A DNA stretch of 5,469 nucleotides from Pedobacter sp. UBA1951 (GCA_002336465.1 DDEP01000008.1:1-5469), one strand, 5' to 3'; counted from the stretch's first letter, positions 1-5,469 are shown. Numbers and translations: made by a program. The notes: generated by a model not told the origin, from the letters alone.

Positions 1-8
1 AAGGATAG

Positions 9-29
9 ACCCTGAACTAAATTCAGGGT
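9..29. repeat. short perfect hairpin of the intergenic-repeat type
   Basis: Two 8-base arms (accctgaa at 9-16 and ttcagggt at 22-29) are exact reverse complements around a 5-base loop. The hairpin is followed by gtgacg, as in the short palindromic repeats scattered between genes in many Bacteroidota genomes (known from general experience, not searched here). No T-run follows on either strand, so it does not look like an intrinsic terminator. It lies at the window edge, so the gene to its left cannot be seen. Confidence 0.55.
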
Positions 30-101
30 GACGCACAGGGTTTTGGTAGCGGCAAGAATAACGGTATGCGGAACTTATTTAATGGTGATGGTAAAAGGTT
101 C

Positions 102-186
102 GTATCTGACTGAGCTTGTCGAAGCCTATCTACAAAAGGTTCACATTTCTACAAGCTCAATGTGACAAAACAGAGTTCAATGTGAC
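102..186. repeat. cluster of short inverted and direct repeats (ctgagcttgtcgaag family)
   Basis: The core ctgagcttgtcgaag (110-124) matches 14 of 15 bases of the reverse complement of 1093-1107, so the same repeat family occurs twice in the window. Within this cluster tgagcttgt (111-119) is the exact reverse complement of acaagctca (151-159). After one mismatch the stem continues with gaa (121-123) against ttc (147-149). A further partial copy follows: gctcaatgtgac (155-166) recurs as gttcaatgtgac (175-186), 20 bases on, with one difference. Together with the hairpin at 9-29 this accounts for most of the non-coding stretch 1-230. Open frames crossing this region are short and run through the repeat, so I do not call a gene here. 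Confidence 0.6.
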
Positions 187-230
187 CTTGCCTGAAATTG
201 GTTCTGATCTTTGAAAATGATCAATAACCC

Positions 231-917
231 TTAATATTTTTCAAAACGCTCCCAAAAACCATCTACTGGTAAGGGTGCAAATATGCTTACCGGTTCTTTT
301 TTTACGGGATGTAAAAATTCTAACTTACGAGCATGCAAGCAAATACTGCCTTTACGGCTGGCACGTGGATAACCATATTTGTTATCGCCAACTATAGGAC
401 AGCCCATAGTTGAGAGCTGTACCCTTATCTGGTGCGAACGACCGGTAACAGGATTTACTTTTAACAGGTAATAACCATCTAATTCGGTTAACTGCTGATA
501 ACTCAGCTCACAGTACTGACTACCGGGCACTTCTTTATCATAAGCTTTTACCACATTTTTTTGCGGATTTTTAATAAGCCAGTTTACCAGTTTAGCCGCA
601 GCTTTGGTTGGCTTTTTACGCACTACAGCGAAATAGGTCTTGGTAACTTCGCGGTTTTTAAATGCCGCGTTCATGCGATCTAAAGCCTTACTGGTTTTAG
701 CAAAAAGAATTACACCACTAACAGGGCGATCTAAACGGTGTACTACGCCTAAAAAGGCCGCTCCGGGTTTGTTATATTTTTGGGCAAGGTAGTCTTTTAC
801 CATTTCATCGAGCGGTTTATCGCCAGTTTCATCTACCTGTACAATATCTCCGGCCCTTTTGTTTACTGCTATTAAATGATTGTCTTCGTATAATATATCC
901 TTTTCGGTAACGGGCAT
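231..917 (-). CDS. RluA-family RNA pseudouridine synthase, without S4 domain
   Basis: This 228-residue enzyme of the RluA/RsuA pseudouridine synthase superfamily should isomerise selected uridines to pseudouridine in rRNA or tRNA in the cytoplasm. The family signature HRLDRPVSG lies at residues 60-68, with Asp63 as the expected catalytic aspartate. The conserved tyrosine region KTYFAVV is at 93-99, and the motif GRSHQIRVQL at 159-168 is followed by GDNKYG at 177-182. The protein begins almost directly with the catalytic domain (ILYEDNHLIAVNK, residues 8-20), so it lacks the N-terminal S4 RNA-binding domain of RluC and RluD and resembles the short RluA/TruC architecture. Which RNA position it modifies cannot be told from the sequence, so no symbol is given. 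The ATG at 917 fits the domain start. A possible small gene ends 7 bases upstream on the same strand and panB lies further upstream, so co-transcription is plausible. No clear terminator follows the stop. Confidence 0.95.
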   Translation of the reverse strand: MPVTEKDILYEDNHLIAVNKRAGDIVQVDETGDKPLDEMVKDYLAQKYNKPGAAFLGVVHRLDRPVSGVILFAKTSKALDRMNAAFKNREVTKTYFAVVRKKPTKAAAKLVNWLIKNPQKNVVKAYDKEVPGSQYCELSYQQLTELDGYYLLKVNPVTGRSHQIRVQLSTMGCPIVGDNKYGYPRASRKGSICLHARKLEFLHPVKKEPVSIFAPLPVDGFWERFEKY

Positions 918-924
918 TAGTTGG

Positions 925-1047
925 TCAAATGTTTAAATCGATAAAATGGTTAATCGTAGTTTGCTGCTCGGTTTGGGTTTGTTGCATTTTTTTGTCAACT
1001 AAATCCGATTGAAGTGTAAATACTTTTTGTTTGTCCTTAACAATCAT
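925..1047 (-). CDS. possible small protein gene, 40 residues, just upstream of the pseudouridine synthase
   Basis: An open frame runs from ATG (1047-1045) to TGA (927-925) and encodes 40 residues. It begins MIVKDKQKVFTL and contains a Gln/Thr-rich stretch (MQQTQTEQQTT, residues 21-31), then ends in HFIDLNI. It is hydrophilic, with no signal peptide or membrane segment. Its stop lies only 7 bases before the ATG of the pseudouridine synthase on the same strand, which is typical operon spacing, and it fills most of the gap upstream of that gene. An in-frame stop at about 1056-1054 blocks any upstream extension, and the intergenic hairpin repeat begins 4 bases before the ATG. It could therefore be a genuine small gene, the tail of a gene interrupted by the repeat, or chance. 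I do not recognise the protein and propose no function. Confidence 0.35.
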   Translation of the reverse strand: MIVKDKQKVFTLQSDLVDKKMQQTQTEQQTTINHFIDLNI

Positions 1048-1051
1048 TTTG

Positions 1052-1115
1052 TGTCACGCTGAGTTTATCGAAACGTTTCTGCTATGAAAATCCTTCGACA
1101 GGCTCAGGATGACAT
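1052..1115. repeat. imperfect inverted repeat, intergenic palindromic element
   Basis: The left arm (gtcacgctgagtttatcgaa, 1053-1072) and the reverse complement of the right arm (gtcatcctgagcctgtcgaa, 1094-1113) agree at 15 of 20 positions, and some mismatches would be G-U pairs in RNA. The arms are separated by about 21 bases, giving a potential long hairpin. The right arm carries the same core as the repeat at 110-124. Elements of this sequence are scattered between genes in many Bacteroidota genomes. The rest of the non-coding gap (1116-1224) between the repeat and panB shows no gene, RNA or convincing terminator to me. Confidence 0.65.
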
Positions 1116-1224
1116 AGGTGGTTAACAAAAGATTGCAACGAAAAGCGAGGCGATTTTAACCAATAAACACTGAAACTACTTTTCAAAAAATCTTTACGCC
1201 TTGTTCTTTTATTCTTATTGCAAA

Positions 1225-2040
1225 TTAATACTGTTCTTTCTCGTTAGGGAAATCAACTGCTTTTACATCACGGATATAGTTTTGCGCTGCGCCTTTGATG
1301 CCTTCATATAAATCTAGGTACTGACGTAAAAAACGTGGTCTAAAACCTTTGGTCAATCCGATCATATCATTTACAACAAGCACCTGTCCATCGCAATGTG
1401 GCCCCGCTCCTATACCTATGGTTGGTATTTGTACAGATTGGGTTACTTCTCCTGCTAATTTTGCAGGTATTTTTTCTAATACAACACCAAAACAACCTGC
1501 CTCTTGCAGCGCAAGTACATCTGTTTTTAATTTGGCGGCTTCTTCTTCGTCTTTAGCTCTTACTGTATAGGTACCAAATTTATAGATAGATTGTGGGGTT
1601 AAACCCAAATGCCCCAACACCGGAATGCCGGCTGCAACAATACGCTGTACCGATTCTACCACTTCTGTACCTCCCTCTAGCTTAACGCCATGCGCTCCAG
1701 ATTCTTTCATGATGCGGATAGCCGACTTAAGCGCCTCTTTTGAATCGCTCTGATATGAACCAAAAGGCAAATCTACTACTACAAATGCTCTGCTGGCTCC
1801 TCTTACCACCGCTTGTGCGTGGTAAATCATCTGATCTAGGGTAATAGGTAGTGTAGTTTCATGGCCTGCCATTACGTTAGATGCTGAATCGCCAACCAAA
1901 AGCACATCTAAACCTGCATCATCCAAAATGGTAGCCATAGAATAGTCGTAGGCAGTTAACATGGCAATTTTCTCGCCACGTTGCTTCATTTCCTGCAGAA
2001 TATGCGTTGTAACACGCTTTACTTCTTTATGTACCGACAT
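1225..2040 (-). CDS. panB: 3-methyl-2-oxobutanoate hydroxymethyltransferase (ketopantoate hydroxymethyltransferase)
   Basis: PanB transfers a hydroxymethyl group from 5,10-methylene-tetrahydrofolate to 3-methyl-2-oxobutanoate, giving ketopantoate, the first committed step towards pantothenate and coenzyme A. The 271-residue length is close to the E. coli enzyme (264). The whole TIM-barrel domain is present: TAYDYS (29-34), VGDS with metal-binding Asp51 (49-52), DLPF with Asp90 (90-93), KLEGG with Glu122 (120-124), GHLGLTPQS (143-151), VLEKIP with the likely catalytic Glu189 (187-192) and GIGAG (209-213). By comparison with E. coli PanB, the Mg2+ ligands (Asp, Asp, Glu) and the catalytic Glu are all conserved, so the enzyme should be active. 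The ATG at 2040 gives a normal N-terminus. The gene is divergent from carA. panC and panD are not in the window. The pseudouridine synthase lies downstream on the same strand, separated by a repeat and a possible small gene. Confidence 0.98.
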   Translation of the reverse strand: MSVHKEVKRVTTHILQEMKQRGEKIAMLTAYDYSMATILDDAGLDVLLVGDSASNVMAGHETTLPITLDQMIYHAQAVVRGASRAFVVVDLPFGSYQSDSKEALKSAIRIMKESGAHGVKLEGGTEVVESVQRIVAAGIPVLGHLGLTPQSIYKFGTYTVRAKDEEEAAKLKTDVLALQEAGCFGVVLEKIPAKLAGEVTQSVQIPTIGIGAGPHCDGQVLVVNDMIGLTKGFRPRFLRQYLDLYEGIKGAAQNYIRDVKAVDFPNEKEQY

Positions 2041-2059
2041 ATGTTCTGTTTTATATGTC

Positions 2060-2067
2060 CAAAGGTA
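2060..2067 (-). promoter_or_regulatory. possible panB -7 promoter element (TAccTTTG)
   Basis: Read on the minus strand this is TACCTTTG, an exact match to the Bacteroidota -7 consensus TAnnTTTG, and it lies 19 bases upstream of the panB ATG. This would leave a short leader of roughly 12 bases. I see no clear TTG at the expected -33 distance, so the call rests on one half of the promoter. Confidence 0.4.
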
Positions 2068-2080
2068 AGCTTTTGCTTTT

Positions 2081-2112
2081 GTAAATTTACGTTTTATTAA
2101 TTTGTTACAAAT
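2081..2112. promoter_or_regulatory. two short palindromes in the panB-carA divergent spacer, possible operators
   Basis: GTAAATTTAC (2081-2090) is a perfect 10-base palindrome. Nine bases further, ATTTGTTACAAAT (2100-2112) has exact 6-base arms around one central base. Both sit between the two divergent genes, just upstream of the panB promoter-like element. AT-rich palindromes of this size also occur by chance, and I cannot assign them to a known regulator. Confidence 0.25.
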
Positions 2113-2168
2113 CTGGGGCGGCCTTGTTAAAAAATTTAAAAAACTGATTTTTTTTCTTTGAAAAGATG

Positions 2169-2176
2169 TACTTTTG
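2169..2176 (+). promoter_or_regulatory. possible carA -7 promoter element (TActTTTG)
   Basis: TACTTTTG matches the Bacteroidota -7 consensus TAnnTTTG. It lies about 118 bases upstream of the carA ATG, which would give carA a leader of roughly 110 bases containing the small reading frame at 2186-2302. No convincing TTG is seen at the usual -33 distance. The surrounding bases form a small palindrome (aaaag/ctttt, 2161-2175). Confidence 0.4.
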
Positions 2177-2185
2177 TACTCTGAA

Positions 2186-2302
2186 ATGAATGAGTTCGAT
2201 CAGATAGTTCAGGCTACTTTAATACACGAGGAAATTGCGATAAGGCCTCATTCTTTGTTTTCTTTTTTTACCCACAATTTTTATTGTTTTTTAAATGACT
2301 AA
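2186..2302 (+). CDS. possible 38-codon leader reading frame overlapping the carA start
   Basis: An ATG at 2186, about 10 bases after the promoter-like element, opens a 38-residue frame that starts MNEFDQIVQATLIHEEIAI. It ends in a Phe-rich tail encoded by a U-rich tract (2251-2292), and its TAA at 2300-2302 overlaps the carA ATG by 8 bases in another frame. The arrangement recalls pyrimidine-regulated leaders such as E. coli pyrBI, where a leader peptide and U-rich pausing sites sense UTP. However, I find only a weak stem before the U-tract (gagg 2228-2231 with cctc 2246-2249), so an attenuator is not demonstrated. It may simply be an untranslated leader with a chance open frame. Confidence 0.25.
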   Translation: MNEFDQIVQATLIHEEIAIRPHSLFSFFTHNFYCFLND

Positions 2303-3407
2303 CTACGCAAAATTACCTGCAATTTTGTTACTGGCCGATGGCACGGTTTTTTACGGCAAAGCTGCCGGAAAAATTGGTACCACAACGGGAGAAATTTGTT
2401 TTAACACCGGTATGACTGGCTATCAGGAGGTTTTTACAGATCCTTCTTATTTTGGACAGATCATGGTAACTACCAATGCACATATTGGTAACTACGGCAT
2501 ACACAGAGATGAGGTTGAATCTGAATCGATAAAAATTGCCGGACTGGTTTGTAAAAACTACAACATACAGTATTCTAGAAAAGAAGCTGCTGAATCTATC
2601 CAGGATTATTTTCAGAATGAGAATATTGTGGGCATTTCTGATATAGATACTCGGGCTTTGGTGCGTCATATAAGAGACAAAGGTGCGATGAACGCCATTA
2701 TTTCTTCTGAGATTACCGATCTGCAGGAGCTTAAAAACAAACTTGATGAAGTGCCGCCAATGAGTGGATTAGAGCTTTCTTCGGTAGTTTCTACCAAAGA
2801 GCCTTATTATTATGGTAACCCTGAGGCTCCTCTTAAGGTAGCGGCTTTAGATTTAGGCATTAAAAAGAATATTTTACGCAACTTCGATGACAGGGATGTT
2901 TATGTAAAGGTTTTCCCAGCCAAAACTTCTTTTGAGGAAATGGAAAAATGGGGTGCAGACGGATATTTTATCTCCAATGGCCCTGGCGATCCAGCGGCCA
3001 TGCCTTACGGTATAGAGACCGTTAAAGCTGTTTTAGCAGCTAACAAACCTTTATTTGGCATTTGCTTAGGACACCAGTTATTGGCAGAAGCCAATGGTAT
3101 TGGTACCATGAAAATGTTTAACGGACACCGTGGTTTAAACCACCCGGTAAAAAATATCATCAAAAACCATTGCGAAGTAACTTCACAAAACCATGGTTTT
3201 GGTGTAATTCCTGAAGAAGTTAAAAACTCTGACAAAGTAGAGATTACACATATCAATCTTAACGATAATTCTATAGAAGGTATAAGAGTTAAAGGTAAAA
3301 AAGCATTTTCGGTGCAATACCACCCAGAAAGTTCTCCGGGTCCTCATGATTCGCGTTACCTTTTTGATGATTTTATTGCAATGATTAAAGGAGAGTTGGT
3401 TTGGTAA
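2295..3407 (+). CDS. carA: carbamoyl-phosphate synthase small (glutaminase) subunit
   Basis: CarA hydrolyses glutamine and passes ammonia to the large subunit CarB, which makes carbamoyl phosphate for pyrimidine and arginine synthesis in the cytoplasm. The 370 residues match the usual family length. The N-terminal small-subunit domain (about 7-150) contains the conserved TGEICFNTGMTGYQE (31-45) and TDPSY (48-52). The C-terminal class I glutamine amidotransferase domain (about 180-365) shows SNGPGDP (227-233), GICLGHQLLAEA with nucleophile Cys257 (255-266), SQNHGF (297-302) and QYHPE with His343 and Glu345 (341-345). The catalytic triad is therefore intact. The start is fixed because an in-frame TAA directly precedes the ATG at 2295. 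There is no Shine-Dalgarno sequence, which is normal for the phylum. carB is not next to it, and a terminator at the 3' end indicates carA is transcribed alone or as the last gene of its unit. Confidence 0.98.
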   Translation: MTNYAKLPAILLLADGTVFYGKAAGKIGTTTGEICFNTGMTGYQEVFTDPSYFGQIMVTTNAHIGNYGIHRDEVESESIKIAGLVCKNYNIQYSRKEAAESIQDYFQNENIVGISDIDTRALVRHIRDKGAMNAIISSEITDLQELKNKLDEVPPMSGLELSSVVSTKEPYYYGNPEAPLKVAALDLGIKKNILRNFDDRDVYVKVFPAKTSFEEMEKWGADGYFISNGPGDPAAMPYGIETVKAVLAANKPLFGICLGHQLLAEANGIGTMKMFNGHRGLNHPVKNIIKNHCEVTSQNHGFGVIPEEVKNSDKVEITHINLNDNSIEGIRVKGKKAFSVQYHPESSPGPHDSRYLFDDFIAMIKGELVW

Positions 3408-3428
3408 TCCCAAACCAACTTTTTTTTT
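3394..3428 (+). terminator. strong rho-independent terminator overlapping the end of carA
   Basis: An exact 11-base stem (agttggtttgg, 3394-3404, with ccaaaccaact, 3410-3420) encloses a 5-base loop and is followed by T bases through 3428. The left arm lies within the last codons of carA, and the stop codon begins the loop. On the other strand the stem lies just past the stop of the converging AraC-type gene, but no T-run follows it in that direction, so its effect there is probably weaker. Confidence 0.92.
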
Positions 3429-3429
3429 G

Positions 3430-4587
3430 CTAACAGGTTAATTCCTGCTCTTTTAAATAAGCAGTTGGGGTTTGGCCTGTTGTTTTTTTAAACGCCCGGT
3501 AAAATGCAGCTTTGGAGCCAAAGCCACAATTGTAACCAACGGCTTCTATGGTAATATTGGCACTTTCTAAGCTCAATAACTCTGTTTTTGCTTTTTCTAT
3601 ACGTGCCGTATTGATCAGTTCAAAAAAACTTTTCCTGAAATAACGGTTAATTGCTTCTGATAAGATATAGGGCGGTATGTTTAGGGCATCGGCCATTTGC
3701 TTGAGACTTAAATCTTCATCGTACAATAAAGGATTCTGAGCCAGAAAATTTTCAATTTGCTGCCCTAAACGATCTATACTTTCATTGGTCTGAAAAGAAT
3801 TCTGGTATTTATGCTTTTCTACAGTTGCTACTGATGGCTGTGTATCTGCTGCCAAACTATTGTTAAATAACACCGAGGTATTTAACGATTTGAGTACGAT
3901 AATGAAGTAGATCAATGTACTGAAATAGCCCAGTATTAAACTGCTTAAGCTTACGTTTGCGTAATATAAGGTAAAGGGTACCAACAAAAACGAAAATGCC
4001 AGCAATGCTATTACAATATCCCTGAACCATTTTAACCTGAGCTCTTCTGCCTTGGCATAGCTCTGATTTATTTTTTTAAGATAACGGTTGATCACGTTTA
4101 TACTGGCCAAGAGATATACTGTAAAACACAACAACATACCACACAGCAATAGCACATTTATAGAGGTATAATGCTTTGCTTCTGATGTGCCTGTATAATA
4201 GTAGTCGGCTAGGTTCTCTCCTTTTTTAAAAAACAACAACATTAAAAGATGCACAACAGCCGGTAAAACAATAATAATATGCAGATTATCTTTTTTTGTT
4301 AAAGGTTCCGCTGTTAAAGCCTTTGTATAAAAATAAAACAATGGTCCTAGTGCGCTTAAAATAACACCGCACAAGGGATCAAAAAATGGGATGTAAGCTA
4401 ACCAACCCACTTGCAACAACACGTGTTGCACATGTATAAACGAAAAACAGAAAAGAAAAAGCGCTAAAAACCGATTGGCCGTATGATTATTTCTTTTTAC
4501 TGCCAAAACCACAGCAAAAAACCATAAATGCGCCCAGCAGAATAAAGATAGGTAGAATGAAAACGATGGAGATACGTTGCTATACAT
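3430..4587 (-). CDS. membrane-anchored AraC-family transcriptional regulator (seven-helix N-terminus, C-terminal AraC HTH)
   Basis: This 385-residue protein joins a membrane domain to an AraC/XylS DNA-binding domain. Seven hydrophobic segments are visible at about residues 10-30, 38-60, 69-88, 102-120, 141-163, 189-209 and 213-233. A hydrophilic linker (about 240-280) follows, then the double helix-turn-helix. The first HTH covers about 293-315 (LSLKQMADALNIPPYILSEA), and the second with the family signature covers about 346-378 (ITIEAVGYNCGFGSKAAFYR, then FKKTTGQTPTAYL). The DNA-binding domain would face the cytoplasm while the membrane part may sense a signal; ligand and targets are unknown. 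The start at 4587 gives an N-terminus leading straight into helix one. It converges on carA (22 bases apart) and is divergent from the lipoprotein gene 138 bases away, which makes that gene a natural candidate target. Regulators of this architecture are frequent in Bacteroidota. Confidence 0.93.
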   Translation of the reverse strand: MYSNVSPSFSFYLSLFCWAHLWFFAVVLAVKRNNHTANRFLALFLFCFSFIHVQHVLLQVGWLAYIPFFDPLCGVILSALGPLFYFYTKALTAEPLTKKDNLHIIIVLPAVVHLLMLLFFKKGENLADYYYTGTSEAKHYTSINVLLLCGMLLCFTVYLLASINVINRYLKKINQSYAKAEELRLKWFRDIVIALLAFSFLLVPFTLYYANVSLSSLILGYFSTLIYFIIVLKSLNTSVLFNNSLAADTQPSVATVEKHKYQNSFQTNESIDRLGQQIENFLAQNPLLYDEDLSLKQMADALNIPPYILSEAINRYFRKSFFELINTARIEKAKTELLSLESANITIEAVGYNCGFGSKAAFYRAFKKTTGQTPTAYLKEQELTC

Positions 4588-4614
4588 TTATTCTGGTTAT
4601 TGTGCTTAAAAGTA

Positions 4615-4622
4615 CAAAAGTT
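4615..4622 (-). promoter_or_regulatory. weak -7-like element upstream of the AraC-type regulator
   Basis: On the minus strand this reads AACTTTTG, which differs from TAnnTTTG by one base, and is followed by TAC as in the element upstream of carA. It lies 27 bases before the ATG. No -33 partner is clear. Confidence 0.25.
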
Positions 4623-4642
4623 TATGCGCATTTTTTCATGTA

Positions 4643-4658
4643 TCACTTTATAAAATGA
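4643..4658. promoter_or_regulatory. 16-base near-perfect palindrome in the regulator-lipoprotein spacer
   Basis: TCACTTTATAAAATGA is a palindrome with a single mismatched pair (4646/4655) around TTTATAAA. It lies between the two divergent promoter-like elements, where an operator controlling one or both genes would be expected. AraC proteins often bind direct rather than inverted repeats, and AT-rich palindromes arise by chance, so this is only a candidate. Confidence 0.25.
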
Positions 4659-4682
4659 GCCGTTTTTACGCTTATTGGCTTA

Positions 4683-4690
4683 TACTTTTG
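4683..4690 (+). promoter_or_regulatory. possible -7 promoter element of the lipoprotein gene (TActTTTG)
   Basis: TACTTTTG matches the Bacteroidota -7 consensus and lies 35 bases before the ATG at 4726. Its position inside the stretch that a TTG start at 4675 would encode argues that translation really starts at the ATG. No clear -33 TTG at normal spacing. Confidence 0.45.
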
Positions 4691-4725
4691 GTTTCAGAAA
4701 ATTAATCGTAAACAAAACTAAAAAC

Positions 4726-5463
4726 ATGAAAACCATGAGAAAATTATTAATGTTAAGCTGCGCAAGCTTGTTGCTTTTTACAATTTCGTGCAAAAAGAAG
4801 AAAGATAATGTTGAAGAAAAATACGTATGTGCCTCATGCTCGCAAACTCCAGAAGGTATAGCTGCCAATGACAATAGCAGCAAAGGTATCTATAAAGGTG
4901 TGATCATAGGCTCATCAGGAACCATTAAGTTTGATATAGCCAATACCAGTAGCAATTCTATTACCGCGACCATGATTATAGACGGTACAAAAGTTACTTT
5001 AACCTCTACAGTAGCTTGGGCTGCAGGTCAACTTTATGTGGCTCCGTTTAAAGGTACATTAAATGGGCAGGAAGCTTCTGTTACTTTCTCGGTAAGCGGA
5101 TCGGGAACTGGAGCTACCATTGTTGCAGCGAGTATTCCTGGCCATTCTAACCCCATATTTAGCATAGCCAAAGAAACTTCTACTGCATTGGTGAGATGCT
5201 ACGAGGGAACTTATAGTACTTCTGACAAAGAAGCCGGAAGATTTAACATTATTGTATCAACGCTGTTAAAAGGCTGGACCGGAAAATCGAGACAAGATGG
5301 AAAAACTACCTCTACAGATATTGGTGGAAGTTATGTGAATGATAAATTGTATTGGGGAAATGGCACCAGTACAGAAATTGCCACCATGAACGGTGATGCT
5401 TTTATAGGCACTTTTAACGATGGCAGTTCCAATGTTACGGTAAAAGGAAAAAGGACTTTGTAA
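4726..5463 (+). CDS. secreted lipoprotein of unknown function with two internal beta-rich repeats
   Basis: This 245-residue protein starts with a lipoprotein signal: Lys/Arg followed by a hydrophobic stretch (7-20) and TISC, so Cys22 would be lipidated. The lipobox has Thr at -3, which is unusual but tolerated in this phylum. KKKKDN follows the cysteine; charged residues there can act as a surface-export signal in some Bacteroidota, so outer-surface display is possible but inferred. A CxxC pair lies at Cys35-Cys38. The rest is rich in Ser, Thr, Gly and probable beta strands. Two units share spaced landmarks: YxG (56, 159), F(D/N)I (69, 173), DG (86, 191), LY (103, 208), NG (113, 222) and TF (120, 229). 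A TTG at 4675 would add 17 residues, but ATG 4726 (or 4735) fits the signal peptide and promoter better. It is divergent from the AraC-type regulator. I do not recognise the family. Confidence 0.85.
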   Translation: MKTMRKLLMLSCASLLLFTISCKKKKDNVEEKYVCASCSQTPEGIAANDNSSKGIYKGVIIGSSGTIKFDIANTSSNSITATMIIDGTKVTLTSTVAWAAGQLYVAPFKGTLNGQEASVTFSVSGSGTGATIVAASIPGHSNPIFSIAKETSTALVRCYEGTYSTSDKEAGRFNIIVSTLLKGWTGKSRQDGKTTSTDIGGSYVNDKLYWGNGTSTEIATMNGDAFIGTFNDGSSNVTVKGKRTL

Positions 5464-5469
5464 CAAGCT

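Noticed and set aside
16..165. Open frame of about 50 codons on the plus strand, including ATG at 82 (and an overlapping 29-codon frame ending at 111)
   Set aside because: Both run through the palindromic repeats, have no promoter or start context, and part of the coding look comes from the repeat core itself.
200..229. Stem-like sequence (ggtt/aacc plus tgatc/gatca) after the stop of the pseudouridine synthase
   Set aside because: The stem is interrupted, AT-rich and not followed by a T-run on the minus strand, so it cannot be called a terminator.
946..1002. 18-codon plus-strand frame with a signal-peptide-like hydrophobic sequence
   Set aside because: Very short and antisense to the better-supported 40-residue frame; the Leu/Phe content mirrors the Gln/Lys codons of the other strand.
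1349..1570. 73-residue plus-strand open frame
   Set aside because: It lies entirely antisense within panB, whose motifs are clear; a shadow frame.
2228..2269. Possible attenuator: gagg/cctc stem followed by a U-rich tract before carA
   Set aside because: Only four base pairs with a 14-base loop, too weak to call as a terminator; kept only as context for the leader idea.
4675..4725. TTG start that would extend the lipoprotein by 17 residues
   Set aside because: The extension would put charged residues before the signal peptide and contains the likely -7 promoter element; ATG 4726 is the better start.

Overview
The window looks like chromosomal DNA of a Bacteroidota bacterium, most likely of the Sphingobacteriaceae (Pedobacter-like). 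The evidence is its AT-rich composition, the lack of Shine-Dalgarno sequences before the genes, several -7 elements of the Bacteroidota type (TAnnTTTG), a membrane-anchored AraC-type regulator of a form common in this phylum, and a lipoprotein with a lysine-rich stretch after the lipidated cysteine. The genus is an inference from style, not from a database match.

Layout, left to right. Positions 1-230 hold no convincing gene but carry a cluster of short inverted repeats. Next comes a minus-strand block: panB (1225-2040, first pantothenate-pathway enzyme), an intergenic hairpin-type repeat (1052-1115), a possible 40-residue small gene (925-1047) and an RluA-family RNA pseudouridine synthase (231-917). 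A 254-bp divergent spacer (2041-2294) separates panB from carA and holds promoter-like elements, two short palindromes and a U-rich 38-codon reading frame that overlaps the carA start. carA (2295-3407, plus) encodes the glutaminase subunit of carbamoyl-phosphate synthetase and ends in a strong intrinsic terminator that contains its own last codons and stop. Convergent with it, 22 bp away, is a gene for a seven-helix membrane protein with a C-terminal AraC DNA-binding domain (3430-4587, minus). That gene is divergent from a secreted lipoprotein of unknown function (4726-5463, plus), which appears to be built from two diverged copies of one beta-rich unit.

Functionally this is mostly ordinary housekeeping: cofactor synthesis (panB), pyrimidine/arginine precursor synthesis (carA) and RNA modification. 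An accessory regulator/lipoprotein pair follows, which may form a local sensing and response unit. I see no mobile element, CRISPR array, rRNA, tRNA or defence system. The points most worth a second look are the two small reading frames, the carA leader, the duplicated lipoprotein with its CxxC motif, and the operator-like palindromes in the two divergent spacers.
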